Below are positions 1 to 8,414 of a stretch of DNA of 18,954 nucleotides, in pieces. The DNA lies in assembly GCA_020445045.1 (NCBI GenBank), contig JAGRHI010000156.1, forward strand, positions 1 to 18,954. Direction: 5' to 3'. Origin of the DNA: Candidatus Competibacteraceae bacterium. Lineage in GTDB: Bacteria; Pseudomonadota; Gammaproteobacteria; Competibacterales; Competibacteraceae. The notes under the pieces were generated by a model. It was not told where the DNA came from. It searched no databases and was given only the letters and a program-made list of their open reading frames with translations. The number at the start of each line of letters is the position of its first letter. Position 1 is the stretch's first letter. A program made the translations under genes and the position numbers.

Positions 1-470
1 CGGGTCTGTATCAAAAGGAGAAACGGCTGGCCCTGCCGGTCCTGATCTCCAGCACCTTGCTGTTCTACTGCGGCATGGCCTTCGCCTACTTCGTGATCAT
101 GCCGATCTTCTTCGCCTTCATCACCAACACCGCGCCGGAAGGCGTGGCGGTGATGACCGACATCAACCGCTATCTCGACTTCGTGATGACGATCTTTTTC
201 GCCTTTGGGGTCGCGTTCGAGGTGCCGGTCGCCACGGTCATTCTGGTGCTGACCGGGATCATTACGCCCGAGGCCATGGCCGCCAAACGGCCTTACGTCA
301 TCGTCGGCGCCTTCGTCGTCGGCATGCTGCTGACGCCGCCGGACGTGATTTCGCAGACCCTGCTGGCGCTGCCCATGTGGCTGTTGTTCGAGGTCGGCAT
401 CTTCGTCTCGCGCCTGCTGCTGCGGCGCCGCGACGAAGCGCGGGCGGCGGCGCCGAGCGGCCAACGGTAG
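1..470 (+). CDS. tatC: Sec-independent protein translocase TatC (C-terminal part, 5' end outside window)
   Basis: TatC is the multi-spanning inner-membrane receptor of the twin-arginine translocase; with TatB it binds RR signal peptides of folded proteins. The frame is open from base 3 and encodes GLYQKEKR, the cytoplasmic-loop motif whose Glu corresponds to the twin-arginine-contacting Glu103 of E. coli TatC. It continues through hydrophobic segments with the family hallmarks NTAPEGV, FGVAFEVPVA (the conserved membrane Glu) and KRPYVIVGAFVVGMLLTPPD, and ends with an Arg/Ala-rich cytoplasmic tail. The similarity to the E. coli C-terminal half is nearly collinear. The apparent TTG start at 57 lies inside a transmembrane segment and is not the real start. 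tatA and tatB would be expected upstream, outside the window. The LrgA-like gene follows 30 bp downstream. Confidence 0.97.
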   Translation, partial: GLYQKEKRLALPVLISSTLLFYCGMAFAYFVIMPIFFAFITNTAPEGVAVMTDINRYLDFVMTIFFAFGVAFEVPVATVILVLTGIITPEAMAAKRPYVIVGAFVVGMLLTPPDVISQTLLALPMWLLFEVGIFVSRLLLRRRDEARAAAPSGQR

Positions 471-500
471 ACCACCGCGGACAACCATGAAACCACAACG

Positions 501-860
501 ATGATCGGCGCGCTGGCCGTATTACTGACCTTTCAGTTGGTGGGAGAGATCGCGATCCGCTGGAGCGGCGTTCCGGTACCGGGACCCGTGATTGGCATGT
601 TGCTGTTGTTCTTGACGCTACACTGGCGCAAGTCGCTGCCCGCGTCACTGCGCGCCACTGCGGAGACCCTGCTGTCGCATCTGTCGCTGCTGTTCATCCC
701 GGCCGGGGTCGGGATCGTGCGGTACGGGGCGCTACTGGCGGAGGAATGGCTGGCGGTGACGGTCGCGCTGGTGCTGAGCACGCTGATCACGGTCGCCGTG
801 ACCGCGCTGGTGATGCAAACCGTCATCCGCTGGCGGCGTGGAGCGCCGCGCGATGGATAG
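501..860 (+). CDS. CidA/LrgA family holin-like membrane protein
   Basis: This 119-residue protein is of the usual LrgA/CidA size and has about four hydrophobic segments. Family hallmarks visible are the early VPVPGPVIGMLLLF stretch, a short basic loop (HWRKSLP) and LLFIPAGVGIVRY. In Gram-positive bacteria LrgA/CidA are holin-like proteins modulating murein hydrolase activity and are also linked to pyruvate uptake; the role in Gram-negative bacteria is poorly defined. The gene starts 30 bp after tatC, and its last 8 bases overlap the start of the LrgB gene, so the pair is probably translationally coupled. No strong Shine-Dalgarno precedes the ATG. A 5-codon ORF from ATG 487 ends in TGA at 502-504, overlapping this start, and could help re-initiation. 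No LytS/LytR regulator is present in the window. Confidence 0.92.
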   Translation: MIGALAVLLTFQLVGEIAIRWSGVPVPGPVIGMLLLFLTLHWRKSLPASLRATAETLLSHLSLLFIPAGVGIVRYGALLAEEWLAVTVALVLSTLITVAVTALVMQTVIRWRRGAPRDG

Positions 861-1581
861 GATTTTCATCGACATCTGGGTGTACCTGGCCGCCTCGCCG
901 CTGCTGTGGCTCACCCTCACCCTAGCCGTGTACCTGGTCGGACAATGGTTGTTTCGGCGCAGCGGCGGCCGAGCGCTATTCAACCCGGTGGCGCTGGCGA
1001 TCACCCTGCTGGTGCTGCTCCTGCTGCTGACCGACACCCCCTATTCCACCTACTTCACCGGCGCGCAGTTCATTCATTTTCTGCTTGGCCCGGCGACCGT
1101 GGCGCTGGCGGTGCCGCTCTATCTGCACTGGGAGCGGGTACGGCAATTGGCCCTGCCGATCCTCGCCGGGTTGCTGGTCGGCTCGCTGACCGCGATCCTA
1201 TCGGCAATGGGGATCGCCAAATTGCTGGGTGGTTCGCCTCGTATCTTGCTGTCGCTGGCGCCCAAGTCGGTGACCACGCCGGTGGCGATGGGGATCGCCG
1301 AAAAGATCGGCGGCCTACCTTCGCTGACGGCGGTTCTGGTGATTTTGACCGGGGTCATCGGGGCGGTCGCCGCGCCGGCCCTGTTGGACTGGCTGCGGAT
1401 TCGGGACAACGCCGTCAAAGGGCTGGCCATCGGCGTGGCGGCGCACGGTATCGGCACGGCGCGAGCCATGCAAATCAGCAGCCTGGCAGGGGCCTTCGCT
1501 GGGTTGGCCATTGGCCTGAATGCGCTATTGACCGCGTTGCTGGTCCCGCTGATTGTTCGATTGCTCCATCTGACGCCTTGA
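853..1581 (+). CDS. LrgB/CidB family membrane protein
   Basis: A 242-residue polytopic membrane protein of the LrgB/CidB family, partner of LrgA. Hallmarks are the FLLGPATVALAVPLY motif, LAPKSVTTPVAMGIAEKIGG, and AHGIGTARA near the C-terminus. The family is related to the second half of the plant plastid glycolate/glycerate transporter PLGG1, so metabolite export or import is as plausible as autolysis control. ATG 853 is preferred because GGAG at 840-843 sits 9 nt upstream; a GTG at 838 in the same frame would add five residues (MERRA) with no better ribosome site. The start overlaps the stop of the LrgA-like gene. It ends 37 bp from the convergent truA gene, with no clear terminator between them. 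Confidence 0.94.
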   Translation: MDRIFIDIWVYLAASPLLWLTLTLAVYLVGQWLFRRSGGRALFNPVALAITLLVLLLLLTDTPYSTYFTGAQFIHFLLGPATVALAVPLYLHWERVRQLALPILAGLLVGSLTAILSAMGIAKLLGGSPRILLSLAPKSVTTPVAMGIAEKIGGLPSLTAVLVILTGVIGAVAAPALLDWLRIRDNAVKGLAIGVAAHGIGTARAMQISSLAGAFAGLAIGLNALLTALLVPLIVRLLHLTP

Positions 1582-1618
1582 TCCTAGCGCGATCGCCAGG
1601 CCATGGGCATCGTTCCGC

Positions 1619-2407
1619 TCAGCCCTCAAAAGCCGGGCCACCGATCGGCGCCGCCGGTAACCCGAACCGTTGCGGATAGCGCACCGCCAGCAGATACAAG
1701 CCTTCGGCCGGCGCGGTCACCCCGGCTTGCGTGCGATCACGACTTTCCAACACCTCCGCGACCCATTCGATCGGCCGGTCACCGACCCCGATCGCCAGCA
1801 ACACCCCGGCGATATTGCGCACCATGTGATGCAGAAAGGCGTTGGCCTCGATTTCCAGCAATACGCCACTGCCCTGCCGCCAGACCGCCAGTTCCAACAC
1901 TTTCCGGATCGGGTGGCGAGCCTGACACTCGGCGGCGCGGAATGCGTTGAAATCGTGCTCGCCAACCAGTGCCTGACCCGCCGCGTGCATCCGCGCGACA
2001 TCCAGCGGCCGATAGTGCCAAATCGCCCGCCCTCGCCACAGGGCCGAGCGCTGGGAGTGGTTATGGATCAGATAACGATAACGGCGGGACGAGGCCGAGA
2101 AACGGGCATGAAAATCGTCCGGCACCTCGCAAGCCCAGCTCAGGCTGAGATCCGGCGGCAAGTGGGCATTGCCACCTCGCACCCAGGCCCGCGTCGATCG
2201 GACCGCTCGGGTGTCGAAATGAGCGACCTGGCCGACGGCGTGGACACCGGCATCGGTGCGGCCGGCGCAAGTCAGGCCGACCGGGTGATCGGCAACCTTG
2301 GCCAATGCTCGTTCCAAACTGGTCTGTACGGTTCGCACTCCCGCCGGCTGTGCTTGCCAACCACGAAAACCAACGCCGTCGTATTGGATACCCAGCGCGA
2401 TGCGCAT
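1619..2407 (-). CDS. truA: tRNA pseudouridine(38-40) synthase TruA
   Basis: TruA isomerises uridines 38, 39 and 40 in the anticodon stem-loop of many tRNAs. The 262-residue product matches the family length. It opens with the typical MRIALGIQYDGVGFRGWQ strand and contains CAGRTDAGVHAVGQV, in which Asp52 is the catalytic aspartate. Downstream are the RYRYLI motif (the RxY element lining the active site), the FRAAECQ stretch and FLHHMVRNIAG near the C-terminus. All core motifs are intact. The ATG start lies downstream of the L,D-transpeptidase terminator, implying its own promoter; an AATAAT is seen about 15 nt upstream but without a convincing -35, and no clear Shine-Dalgarno is present. In many proteobacteria truA sits near fimV/asd/trpF; that context is absent here. 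Confidence 0.97.
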   Translation of the reverse strand: MRIALGIQYDGVGFRGWQAQPAGVRTVQTSLERALAKVADHPVGLTCAGRTDAGVHAVGQVAHFDTRAVRSTRAWVRGGNAHLPPDLSLSWACEVPDDFHARFSASSRRYRYLIHNHSQRSALWRGRAIWHYRPLDVARMHAAGQALVGEHDFNAFRAAECQARHPIRKVLELAVWRQGSGVLLEIEANAFLHHMVRNIAGVLLAIGVGDRPIEWVAEVLESRDRTQAGVTAPAEGLYLLAVRYPQRFGLPAAPIGGPAFEG

Positions 2408-2438
2408 TGCCCGAACATTATTCCCCGAATCAACGAAA

Positions 2439-2465
2439 ATCCCCCGACCGCACCGGTCGGGGGAT
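2439..2465 (-). terminator. Intrinsic terminator of the L,D-transpeptidase gene
   Basis: A perfect 12-bp inverted repeat (arms 2439-2450 and 2454-2465, CCCCCGACCG core, 3-nt loop) lies 28 bp past the stop of the minus-strand transpeptidase gene. On the minus strand the stem is followed by TTTT. It separates that gene from truA, which starts 31 bp further on. Confidence 0.88.
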
Positions 2466-2492
2466 GCCCTTTACCCGTTGTGGAAAAACACT

Positions 2493-4364
2493 TTAGGCAT
2501 CGCCATCCTGGATCTTGCCTTTCTGGTAAAGCGCCCGAACCATGGGCTGGTCGCGCTTATAGATATCATCGCGAAAATTGAGCAAACCTTCGTCATCGAC
2601 CCAGGCCGTCCAGTACAACAGGTACACCGGCACTTCCTCCGGTAAACGGACAACCCGTTGCTTGCCGCTGGCGGCGGCGGTCTTGATGGTGGTCTTGTTC
2701 CACTTCGGGTCATGCTTGAGCAGGTAATCGGCCAATTCCACCGGATTGGAGATCCGGATGCAACCGGAGCTGTAAGTCCGCTGGCTGCGGCTGAACAGCT
2801 CCCGGGATGGCGTATCGTGCAAGTAGATACTGTAGGGATTCGGGAACATGAACTTGATCCCGCCCAGTGCGTTGCGAGGCCCGGCATCCTGACGCAACTG
2901 ATAACGGAAACTGCTGGCGCTGACCGCGCTCCAATTGATCGAGCCTGGGTCGATTTCCTGGCCGGCACTATTATAGATTCGAATCTTCTGCCGCTTGAGC
3001 GCGTAAGGGTTGCGCTTGAGCTGAGGCAGTTTGTCCTTCACCGCGATGGAGCGCGGTACGTACCACTTCGGACTCAACACCAGATAGGCCATGTTGGCGG
3101 TGAAGGTCGGCGTTTGCCGCTCCTGACGGCCCACCACCACTTTCGATTCCATCACCTGCTTGCTGTTCTCGAACACGCTCATCTTGAAGCTGGGGATATT
3201 GACCAGAATGTAGCGCGATCCGAAGTCGTCCGGCAGCCAACGCCAGCGCTCCATGTTCAATTCCACCTGGCGTATCCGCCGCGACAACGGTACGTTCAGG
3301 GCGGCCAGCGTGGCGGCGTTCACGGTTCCGGTTTCCCGCAAACCATGCCGCCTTTGAAAACGGCGCAGCGCGTTGGCGAGCGACTTGTCGTGGGTGGCGT
3401 TTTTCCCGGACTGCTCCTGCCCCTCGGCCAAGTCGCCATCGGCCTGCAATCGGGCACGTAGTTGCCCCGCTCGCGAACCTTTTGCGCCTTTCACGGAACC
3501 AACGACCGGCCAACCGCCCGCCTGTTCGATCGTCCGATAGCGTTGCAGCATTTCCCGCAATTGGACGTAGCCCTTACCTTGCGGCGCCAAGGCTTGCAGC
3601 GACTCAACCAGGGTGTCGTCGGCCAACGCTTGCTCCAACACCTTGGCCAAATCGCGGGAACGCGGCTTGATCGTCCAGTCGGGGTCGATCTTGCGGGGTG
3701 GCAACCGGCCGGACAACAGATGGGAACCGTAGGTCAGAAACGTGTCGGTGAACAGCAGATCGAAATCGGCCAACTGGCCAACGGTCGGCGCGGCGGCATC
3801 CTGCTGGAGCGCCTCGTACAGTTTGCGCAAATGAGCGTGGGGATAGTCGGCGGACCGCAACCCCTCGCGCTCGGCCTGACCCAGGGTTCGCAACAGCTTA
3901 TCCGCCACCGGCAACGGCTTACCACCGGCATCGAGCCAGGCGGCTCGATAGTCACGCTGGGCGTAGAAAGGAATCAGATACTCCAGCGAGCGCAGCGCCA
4001 GATGATCGACTTTCAGGCTGGTCGGCGGCGGTTCGATCCGCACCTGCTGGCAGATGTCGGCGGCAACCCGCTCCCCCAACTCGCCGCCGGCCGGACAGGG
4101 CGGCAACTCCACCGCTGGGTCCGCCGCCGACGACGTTTGCGCGTCGACCGGTGGCGGATCGGTTTCGTCGACGCCCCCGGCATTCCGATCGGCATGCGGG
4201 CCAGCCGCCGCCGATATCGCGGTCGTGCCCACCCCGCCGTCGCCGGCGCTCCGGATTCTGGGGATTTGGCCGCCAGTCATCTGTGCCGCCGCCGGCCACG
4301 CGTTGAACACGCACGCGCCCAACAACATGCAAAGCCATACAGGAAAAACGATTCGCTTGGACAT
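2493..4364 (-). CDS. YcbB/LdtD-like murein L,D-transpeptidase
   Basis: A 623-residue secreted protein predicted to form 3-3 (mDap-mDap) cross-links in peptidoglycan. The start at 4364 gives a clean signal peptide (MSKRIVF, then a hydrophobic run, then PAAAQ); ATG at 4415 would place 17 extra residues before it. LGAC within the hydrophobic run resembles a lipobox, so a lipoprotein form is possible. After a low-complexity linker (about residues 30-90) comes the helical scaffold domain of the YcbB family. A peptidoglycan-binding motif (LRRFQRRHGLRETGTVNAAT, about 333-352) follows, then the YkuD catalytic domain (about 384-550). Catalytic residues are visible in HDTPSRELF (His516) and TYSSGCIRISNP (Cys534). 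E. coli YcbB is 615 residues, so this is full length. It is monocistronic in appearance, with a terminator directly downstream. Confidence 0.95.
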   Translation of the reverse strand: MSKRIVFPVWLCMLLGACVFNAWPAAAQMTGGQIPRIRSAGDGGVGTTAISAAAGPHADRNAGGVDETDPPPVDAQTSSAADPAVELPPCPAGGELGERVAADICQQVRIEPPPTSLKVDHLALRSLEYLIPFYAQRDYRAAWLDAGGKPLPVADKLLRTLGQAEREGLRSADYPHAHLRKLYEALQQDAAAPTVGQLADFDLLFTDTFLTYGSHLLSGRLPPRKIDPDWTIKPRSRDLAKVLEQALADDTLVESLQALAPQGKGYVQLREMLQRYRTIEQAGGWPVVGSVKGAKGSRAGQLRARLQADGDLAEGQEQSGKNATHDKSLANALRRFQRRHGLRETGTVNAATLAALNVPLSRRIRQVELNMERWRWLPDDFGSRYILVNIPSFKMSVFENSKQVMESKVVVGRQERQTPTFTANMAYLVLSPKWYVPRSIAVKDKLPQLKRNPYALKRQKIRIYNSAGQEIDPGSINWSAVSASSFRYQLRQDAGPRNALGGIKFMFPNPYSIYLHDTPSRELFSRSQRTYSSGCIRISNPVELADYLLKHDPKWNKTTIKTAAASGKQRVVRLPEEVPVYLLYWTAWVDDEGLLNFRDDIYKRDQPMVRALYQKGKIQDGDA

Positions 4365-4520
4365 GGAAACGACCGCCCCAATGCATTGAAGTAATAGACC
4401 GTGTCGTATCATCATACCAACAAAGTATCAAAGTAGCCACGCCAAGACGATATAGAACAACAAGCATCGACTACTCGACTTGCGATGTTAGAGGGCGGAA
4501 CCCGCTGATGATTCCATGGC

Positions 4521-4859
4521 TTACCAGTGCGAAATTTCCCGTAATTCCAACAAGATTTCGTTCATGGGCGCATCGGCGCCTTCCACGATGCACACCAGGT
4601 TGCCGACGCCGCAGACTGACTGTACCGCGCCCCGGACCACCCAGCCATGAGGTGGAGTCCAGCCGCGCATGCCGGTGAACATGGCGAGCTGGTCGGCGTT
4701 GCCTTGGATCATGCGTCGGTAATCGTGCGCGAACTGCGCCAACCGCACCATATCGTCGCGTCCCATCAAGCCGTAGCCTTCGAGCAGGTAGCCATCGTCG
4801 CGGAAATGGCAGATCACGTTCACCCCATCCAAAGCCAGAATGCGCCGGATCATGCTCAT
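4521..4859 (-). CDS. Roadblock/LC7-like DUF2173 family protein, third of a tandem trio
   Basis: A 112-residue soluble protein resembling the DUF2173/COG4831 group, which has a roadblock/LC7 fold. Proteins of this fold often dimerise and regulate small GTPases, as MglB does; the role of this branch is unknown to me. It shares with the first trio member, at identical residue positions, PP(H/R)GWVV(R/H)G (69-77) and the pattern VC-x3-N-x2-C with Cys83, Asn87 and Cys90. Its ATG overlaps the stop of the middle gene in an ATGA arrangement, so the two are translationally coupled. A second ATG two codons in is an alternative start. There is no signal peptide or membrane segment. The family assignment rests on motif recall rather than a search. 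Confidence 0.8.
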   Translation of the reverse strand: MSMIRRILALDGVNVICHFRDDGYLLEGYGLMGRDDMVRLAQFAHDYRRMIQGNADQLAMFTGMRGWTPPHGWVVRGAVQSVCGVGNLVCIVEGADAPMNEILLELREISHW

Positions 4860-5257
4860 GGAATCGGCTCCTGCCCTTCCAGAACGGCGAACGCCGCTTC
4901 ATAGTCGGCCTTTTCGTTGCCTAGCACCACACCCATGAGCGGCGGCAAACTGGTCTTATCCTCGTTCTTGAGCTGCTCTCGACGAAAGCCGCTCACCACC
5001 ACCGACCAGTCGAAACCGACCAGCGTGAATTCCTGGATCGGATAGAATCCCTTCATGGCCGTTACCTTCTCCCAACCGCGCGCCTGCATGGTCGCAATGC
5101 TCATATTGGCCGCGCACATGTGAGCCAGCAGGTCGAGCGTGGTTTCGTTGATGCGTTCGGGGTAAGCAATGCGCTGGTCCAGCAACTCGCCGCTGCCTCG
5201 GAATTCAAAGGCCGCCATCGCCGCCGGCAGTCGCATCAGTTCATCAAGTGTCGCCAT
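4856..5257 (-). CDS. Roadblock/LC7-like DUF2173 family protein, middle of a tandem trio
   Basis: A 133-residue soluble protein, the most divergent of three neighbours. The N-terminal half (LDELMRLPAAMAAFEFRG, then HMCAANMSIATMQARGW) follows the same plan as the other two: a short helix, a strand, then a helix with a Cys. The core strand pair is FTLVGFDWSVVVSG (77-90) in place of GWVV(H/R)G...VC. It lacks the Cys83/Cys90 pair and carries about 40 extra C-terminal residues with a final helix (EKADYEAAFAVLEGQ). AAGGAG at 5267-5272 sits 9 nt before the ATG, the best ribosome site in the group. It is 35 bp downstream of the first trio gene and overlaps the next by 4 bp. Function is unknown; a complex with its neighbours is inferred from synteny only. 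Confidence 0.78.
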   Translation of the reverse strand: MATLDELMRLPAAMAAFEFRGSGELLDQRIAYPERINETTLDLLAHMCAANMSIATMQARGWEKVTAMKGFYPIQEFTLVGFDWSVVVSGFRREQLKNEDKTSLPPLMGVVLGNEKADYEAAFAVLEGQEPIP

Positions 5258-5292
5258 CGATTTCTTCTCCTTAATCTTTTTGCCGGGCCGGT

Positions 5293-5649
5293 TCAGATCA
5301 AATCGGAGGGCGCATTGGCCATGGTCTGACGCATGAATCCGACGATGTCGTTGATCGAAGCTCGGGCGTTGTCAAGCATGCAAAACACGTTGGCCATCAC
5401 GCACACGGTATAGTCGGCACCATGCACCACCCAGCCGCGCGGTGGTTGCAACCCGCTGCGCGGCTGGAAGACTTCGAGCATCTTGCCCTCCATGTTCACG
5501 CCCATGGTGGTGGCGCGGCACATGATGGACGCCATGCGGGCATGCTCTTCAGTGAGGGCGCCGCGGTAGGAAAATCGGTCACCTCGATAGGCGTATTCGC
5601 CAGCAGCGACAACACCGGGCTTGGCCAACAGATCGGTCACAATACTCAT
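5293..5649 (-). CDS. Roadblock/LC7-like DUF2173 family protein, first of a tandem trio
   Basis: A 118-residue soluble protein and the promoter-proximal member of a three-gene run. It begins MSIVTDLLAKPGVVAAGEY, has a central helix rich in Met and Cys (ARMASIMCRATTMGVNMEG), then PPRGWVVHG (69-77) and TVCVMANVFC (81-90). These last two motifs align without gaps to the third member, indicating paralogy. An AAGGA lies 11 nt upstream of the ATG. The upstream region (5650-5834) separates it from the divergent hrpB; no convincing sigma-70 promoter was found there by eye. Roadblock proteins usually act with a Ras-like GTPase (MglA type), but none is encoded in this window. Confidence 0.8.
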   Translation of the reverse strand: MSIVTDLLAKPGVVAAGEYAYRGDRFSYRGALTEEHARMASIMCRATTMGVNMEGKMLEVFQPRSGLQPPRGWVVHGADYTVCVMANVFCMLDNARASINDIVGFMRQTMANAPSDLI

Positions 5650-5858
5650 TACGCGGAAATCCTTGGTGGCTGGCGTTATGATGAAGCGGAAGCGGCATTC
5701 GCACGCGCGACGGACCTAAACCGCAACATTTTGATAGAACAATAGTCAAGGCGGCGCACAAATGCACGCTGGGTCGATCACGGAAAATTGGGGCTGGGCG
5801 GTCTCGGCTATCCTCATCGCACTGGTTCGCGCTCGTGTTTCCGTCTGACTCCGAACCC

Positions 5859-8408
5859 ATGGCCCTGCCCATCGAGCCGACGCTGCCGGCGATCCGCGCC
5901 GCGCTGCGCGATGCCGCCGCCCTGGTGCTGCAAGCGCCACCGGGTGCCGGCAAAACCACCCAGGTACCGCTGGCGCTGCTCGATGAACCCTGGTTGGAGA
6001 ACTCCACCATCCTGCTGCTGGAACCGCGACGGCTAGCGGCGCGCGCGGCGGCGGCGCGCATGGCCGCGCAACTGGGCGAGCCGGTCGGCCACACCGTCGG
6101 TTACCGCATCCGCTTCGACCGCCAAGTCTCACGCCAGACCCGCATCGAAGTACTGACCGAGGGCATTCTGACCCGCCGCCTGCAACACGATCCGGCGCTG
6201 GAGGGTGTGGGGTTGGTGATCCTCGACGAATTCCACGAACGCAGCCTGCACGCCGACCTGGCCCTGACACTCTGTCTGGACAGCCAGCGCGAGTTGCGCC
6301 AGGACCTGCGGCTGCTGGTCATGTCGGCCACCCTGGACGGCGTCGCGGTGGCCCGACTGCTGGGCGATGCCCCCATCGTGACCAGCGAGGGCCGCGCTCA
6401 TCCCGTAACCCGGCATTACCTGCCACGAGATCCCGATAGCCTGGATCTCAACGTCGTGGTTCGCGCCGTATTGAACGCGCTGAGCCGGGCGCACGGCGAC
6501 CTGCTGGTGTTCCTGCCGGGCGGCGGCGAAATCCGGCAAATGCTGAGCCGCCTGCAAATGGAACCGGCCTGCGTCGGGCTGACACTAGCACCGTTATATG
6601 GCGATCTGCCGGAAGAAGCGCAGCAACGCGCCATTCGATGCGATCCTGACGGCCGGCGCAAAATCGTGCTGGCCACGCCCATCGCCGAAACCAGCCTGAC
6701 CATCGAGGGTATCGGCGTGGTGGTGGATGCCGGCTGGACCCGCATCCCGCGTTTCGATCCACGCAGCGGCCTGACCCGGCTGGAAACGGTGCGGGTGTCG
6801 GCCGACGCCGCTGAACAGCGCGCCGGCCGTGCCGGACGGCTGGGTCCGGGGACTTGCCACCGGCTGTGGAGCGAGACCGCTCAAAACCGGCTCCGCCCCC
6901 GGCGCACCCCGGAAATCCTGGATGCCGATCTGGCGCCACTGGCCCTGGAGCTGGCGCAATGGGGCGTCACCGAAATTTCGGTACTGGCCTGGCTTGATCC
7001 GCCACCGCCGGGGGCATTGGCCCAGGCGCGCGAACTACTGCGCGAACTGGGCGCGTTGGACGACCGCGACCGCATCACCTCGGCCGGACAGGCGCTGGCG
7101 GAACTGCCGACCCATCCACGACTGGCGCGGCTGTTGCGGCGGGGCGCGGCGCTTGGACTGGTCGAACTGGCCGCCGATCTGACCGCTCTGCTGGAGGAGC
7201 GCGATCCCTTGCGCGGCGAACATCCCTTCGGCGGCGATTTCACCGTCCGTCTGGATGCCCTGCGGGATTTCCGCCGTGACGGCCGCGACGGCGCGCGCCG
7301 CTGGTGGGCCGATCCGACGGCTTGTGTCCGCGTCGAGCAAGCGGCGCGCCGCTGGCGGGCACTGCTACAACGGGCCAACGGTTCCAACAACGCGGCTGAG
7401 CATGTCCACCCCGCCCTTGATCCAAGGGATGGCGCGACCGCCGGGTTACTGCTGGCCTTCGCCTACCCCGACCGGGTGGCGCGGCGTCGAGAGGGCGCGG
7501 CGCATCGCTACCGGCTGGCCAACGGCCGCGGGGCGCGGCTGGCCACCGACGATCCGCTGGCGGGTCGCGACTGGCTGGTGGCGGCGCATCTGGACGCTGG
7601 TGCCGGCGAAGGCCGAATCTGGCTGGCCGCGCCCGTCGATCCCACCACTCTGGAAACGCATCTCGCCGACCGGCTGCGCACCGTCGTGGAAGTGGGCTGG
7701 GATGAACGACAGGCAACGGTCATGGCGCGCCAGGAACGGCGACTGGGCGTGCTGGCACTCGACAGTATCCCGCTGACGGACGCCGATCCCGAATCACTGC
7801 GCCAAGCGATGTTGGCCGGTGTTCGGCAACTGGGTCTCGACAGCCTGCCGTGGACCCGCGAACTGCGCGAGTGGCGGGCGCGCGTGCTGTCGCTGCGGCA
7901 CTGGTTCGCCGACGAAGGCTGGCCAGACCTGTCCGACGGCTGGCTGATGGAACACCTCGACGATTGGTTGCCACCCTGGCTGGACGGCATGACCCGACGC
8001 GAACACCTGCGACGACTGGATCTGTCGGGGGCGCTGTACGATCTGCTGGATGGCCGGTCGCGAGCACGGCTGGACGAGCTGGCGCCCACGCACCTGCCGG
8101 TCCCGAGCGGCTCACGCATCCGCCTGCGCTACCAACCGGGCGAACCGCCGGTGCTGGCGGTCAAATTGCAGGAGTTGTTCGGGTTGGCCGACACCCCACG
8201 CATCGCCGGCGGGCGGATTCCAGTGACCTTGCACCTGCTGTCGCCCGCCCAGCGGCCGATCCAGGTCACTCAGGATCTGCGCGGCTTCTGGGAACGGACC
8301 TACGCCGAAGTCAGGAAGGAACTGAAAGGCCGCTACCCCAGGCATCCCTGGCCGGACGATCCGTGGAACGCGGTTCCCACCCGCCGCGTCCGGCCCACCG
8401 AAAAATGA
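5859..8408 (+). CDS. hrpB: ATP-dependent helicase HrpB (DEAH family)
   Basis: HrpB is a DEAH/RHA-type superfamily 2 helicase of unclear cellular role in bacteria. From the ATG at 5859 the product has 849 residues, close to the usual size. Visible motifs in order are Walker A APPGAGKTT (26-34), LLEPRRLAARAAA (motif Ia), ILDEFHERS with DEFH at 124-127 (Walker B), MSATLDG (motif III, 156-162), VLATPIAETSLTIEG (motif V region) and QRAGRAGR (321-328, motif VI). The C-terminal HrpB-specific region ends NAVPTRRVRP, as is typical. A GTG at 5835 would add eight residues (MFPSDSEP); neither start has a good Shine-Dalgarno. The stop is 6 bp from the convergent PAAR-like gene. No frameshift or missing motif was seen. 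Confidence 0.96.
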   Translation: MALPIEPTLPAIRAALRDAAALVLQAPPGAGKTTQVPLALLDEPWLENSTILLLEPRRLAARAAAARMAAQLGEPVGHTVGYRIRFDRQVSRQTRIEVLTEGILTRRLQHDPALEGVGLVILDEFHERSLHADLALTLCLDSQRELRQDLRLLVMSATLDGVAVARLLGDAPIVTSEGRAHPVTRHYLPRDPDSLDLNVVVRAVLNALSRAHGDLLVFLPGGGEIRQMLSRLQMEPACVGLTLAPLYGDLPEEAQQRAIRCDPDGRRKIVLATPIAETSLTIEGIGVVVDAGWTRIPRFDPRSGLTRLETVRVSADAAEQRAGRAGRLGPGTCHRLWSETAQNRLRPRRTPEILDADLAPLALELAQWGVTEISVLAWLDPPPPGALAQARELLRELGALDDRDRITSAGQALAELPTHPRLARLLRRGAALGLVELAADLTALLEERDPLRGEHPFGGDFTVRLDALRDFRRDGRDGARRWWADPTACVRVEQAARRWRALLQRANGSNNAAEHVHPALDPRDGATAGLLLAFAYPDRVARRREGAAHRYRLANGRGARLATDDPLAGRDWLVAAHLDAGAGEGRIWLAAPVDPTTLETHLADRLRTVVEVGWDERQATVMARQERRLGVLALDSIPLTDADPESLRQAMLAGVRQLGLDSLPWTRELREWRARVLSLRHWFADEGWPDLSDGWLMEHLDDWLPPWLDGMTRREHLRRLDLSGALYDLLDGRSRARLDELAPTHLPVPSGSRIRLRYQPGEPPVLAVKLQELFGLADTPRIAGGRIPVTLHLLSPAQRPIQVTQDLRGFWERTYAEVRKELKGRYPRHPWPDDPWNAVPTRRVRPTEK

Positions 8409-8414
8409 CGCATT

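Noticed and set aside
487..504. Five-codon ORF just before the LrgA-like gene as a leader peptide
   Set aside because: No ribosome site and too short to judge; mentioned only as a possible re-initiation aid.
1670..2581. 303-residue open frame on the plus strand opposite truA
   Set aside because: Pure antisense of truA with no recognisable domain; long antisense frames are common at this GC content.
2658..4394. Long plus-strand frames opposite the L,D-transpeptidase gene
   Set aside because: Gln/Arg/Gly-rich antisense translations without motifs; the minus-strand frame carries the full YcbB domain set.
4365..4520. Promoter for the L,D-transpeptidase gene (TATGAT near 4425 on the minus strand)
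   Set aside because: No acceptable -35 at 16-18 bp and AT-rich alternatives compete, so no confident site can be named.
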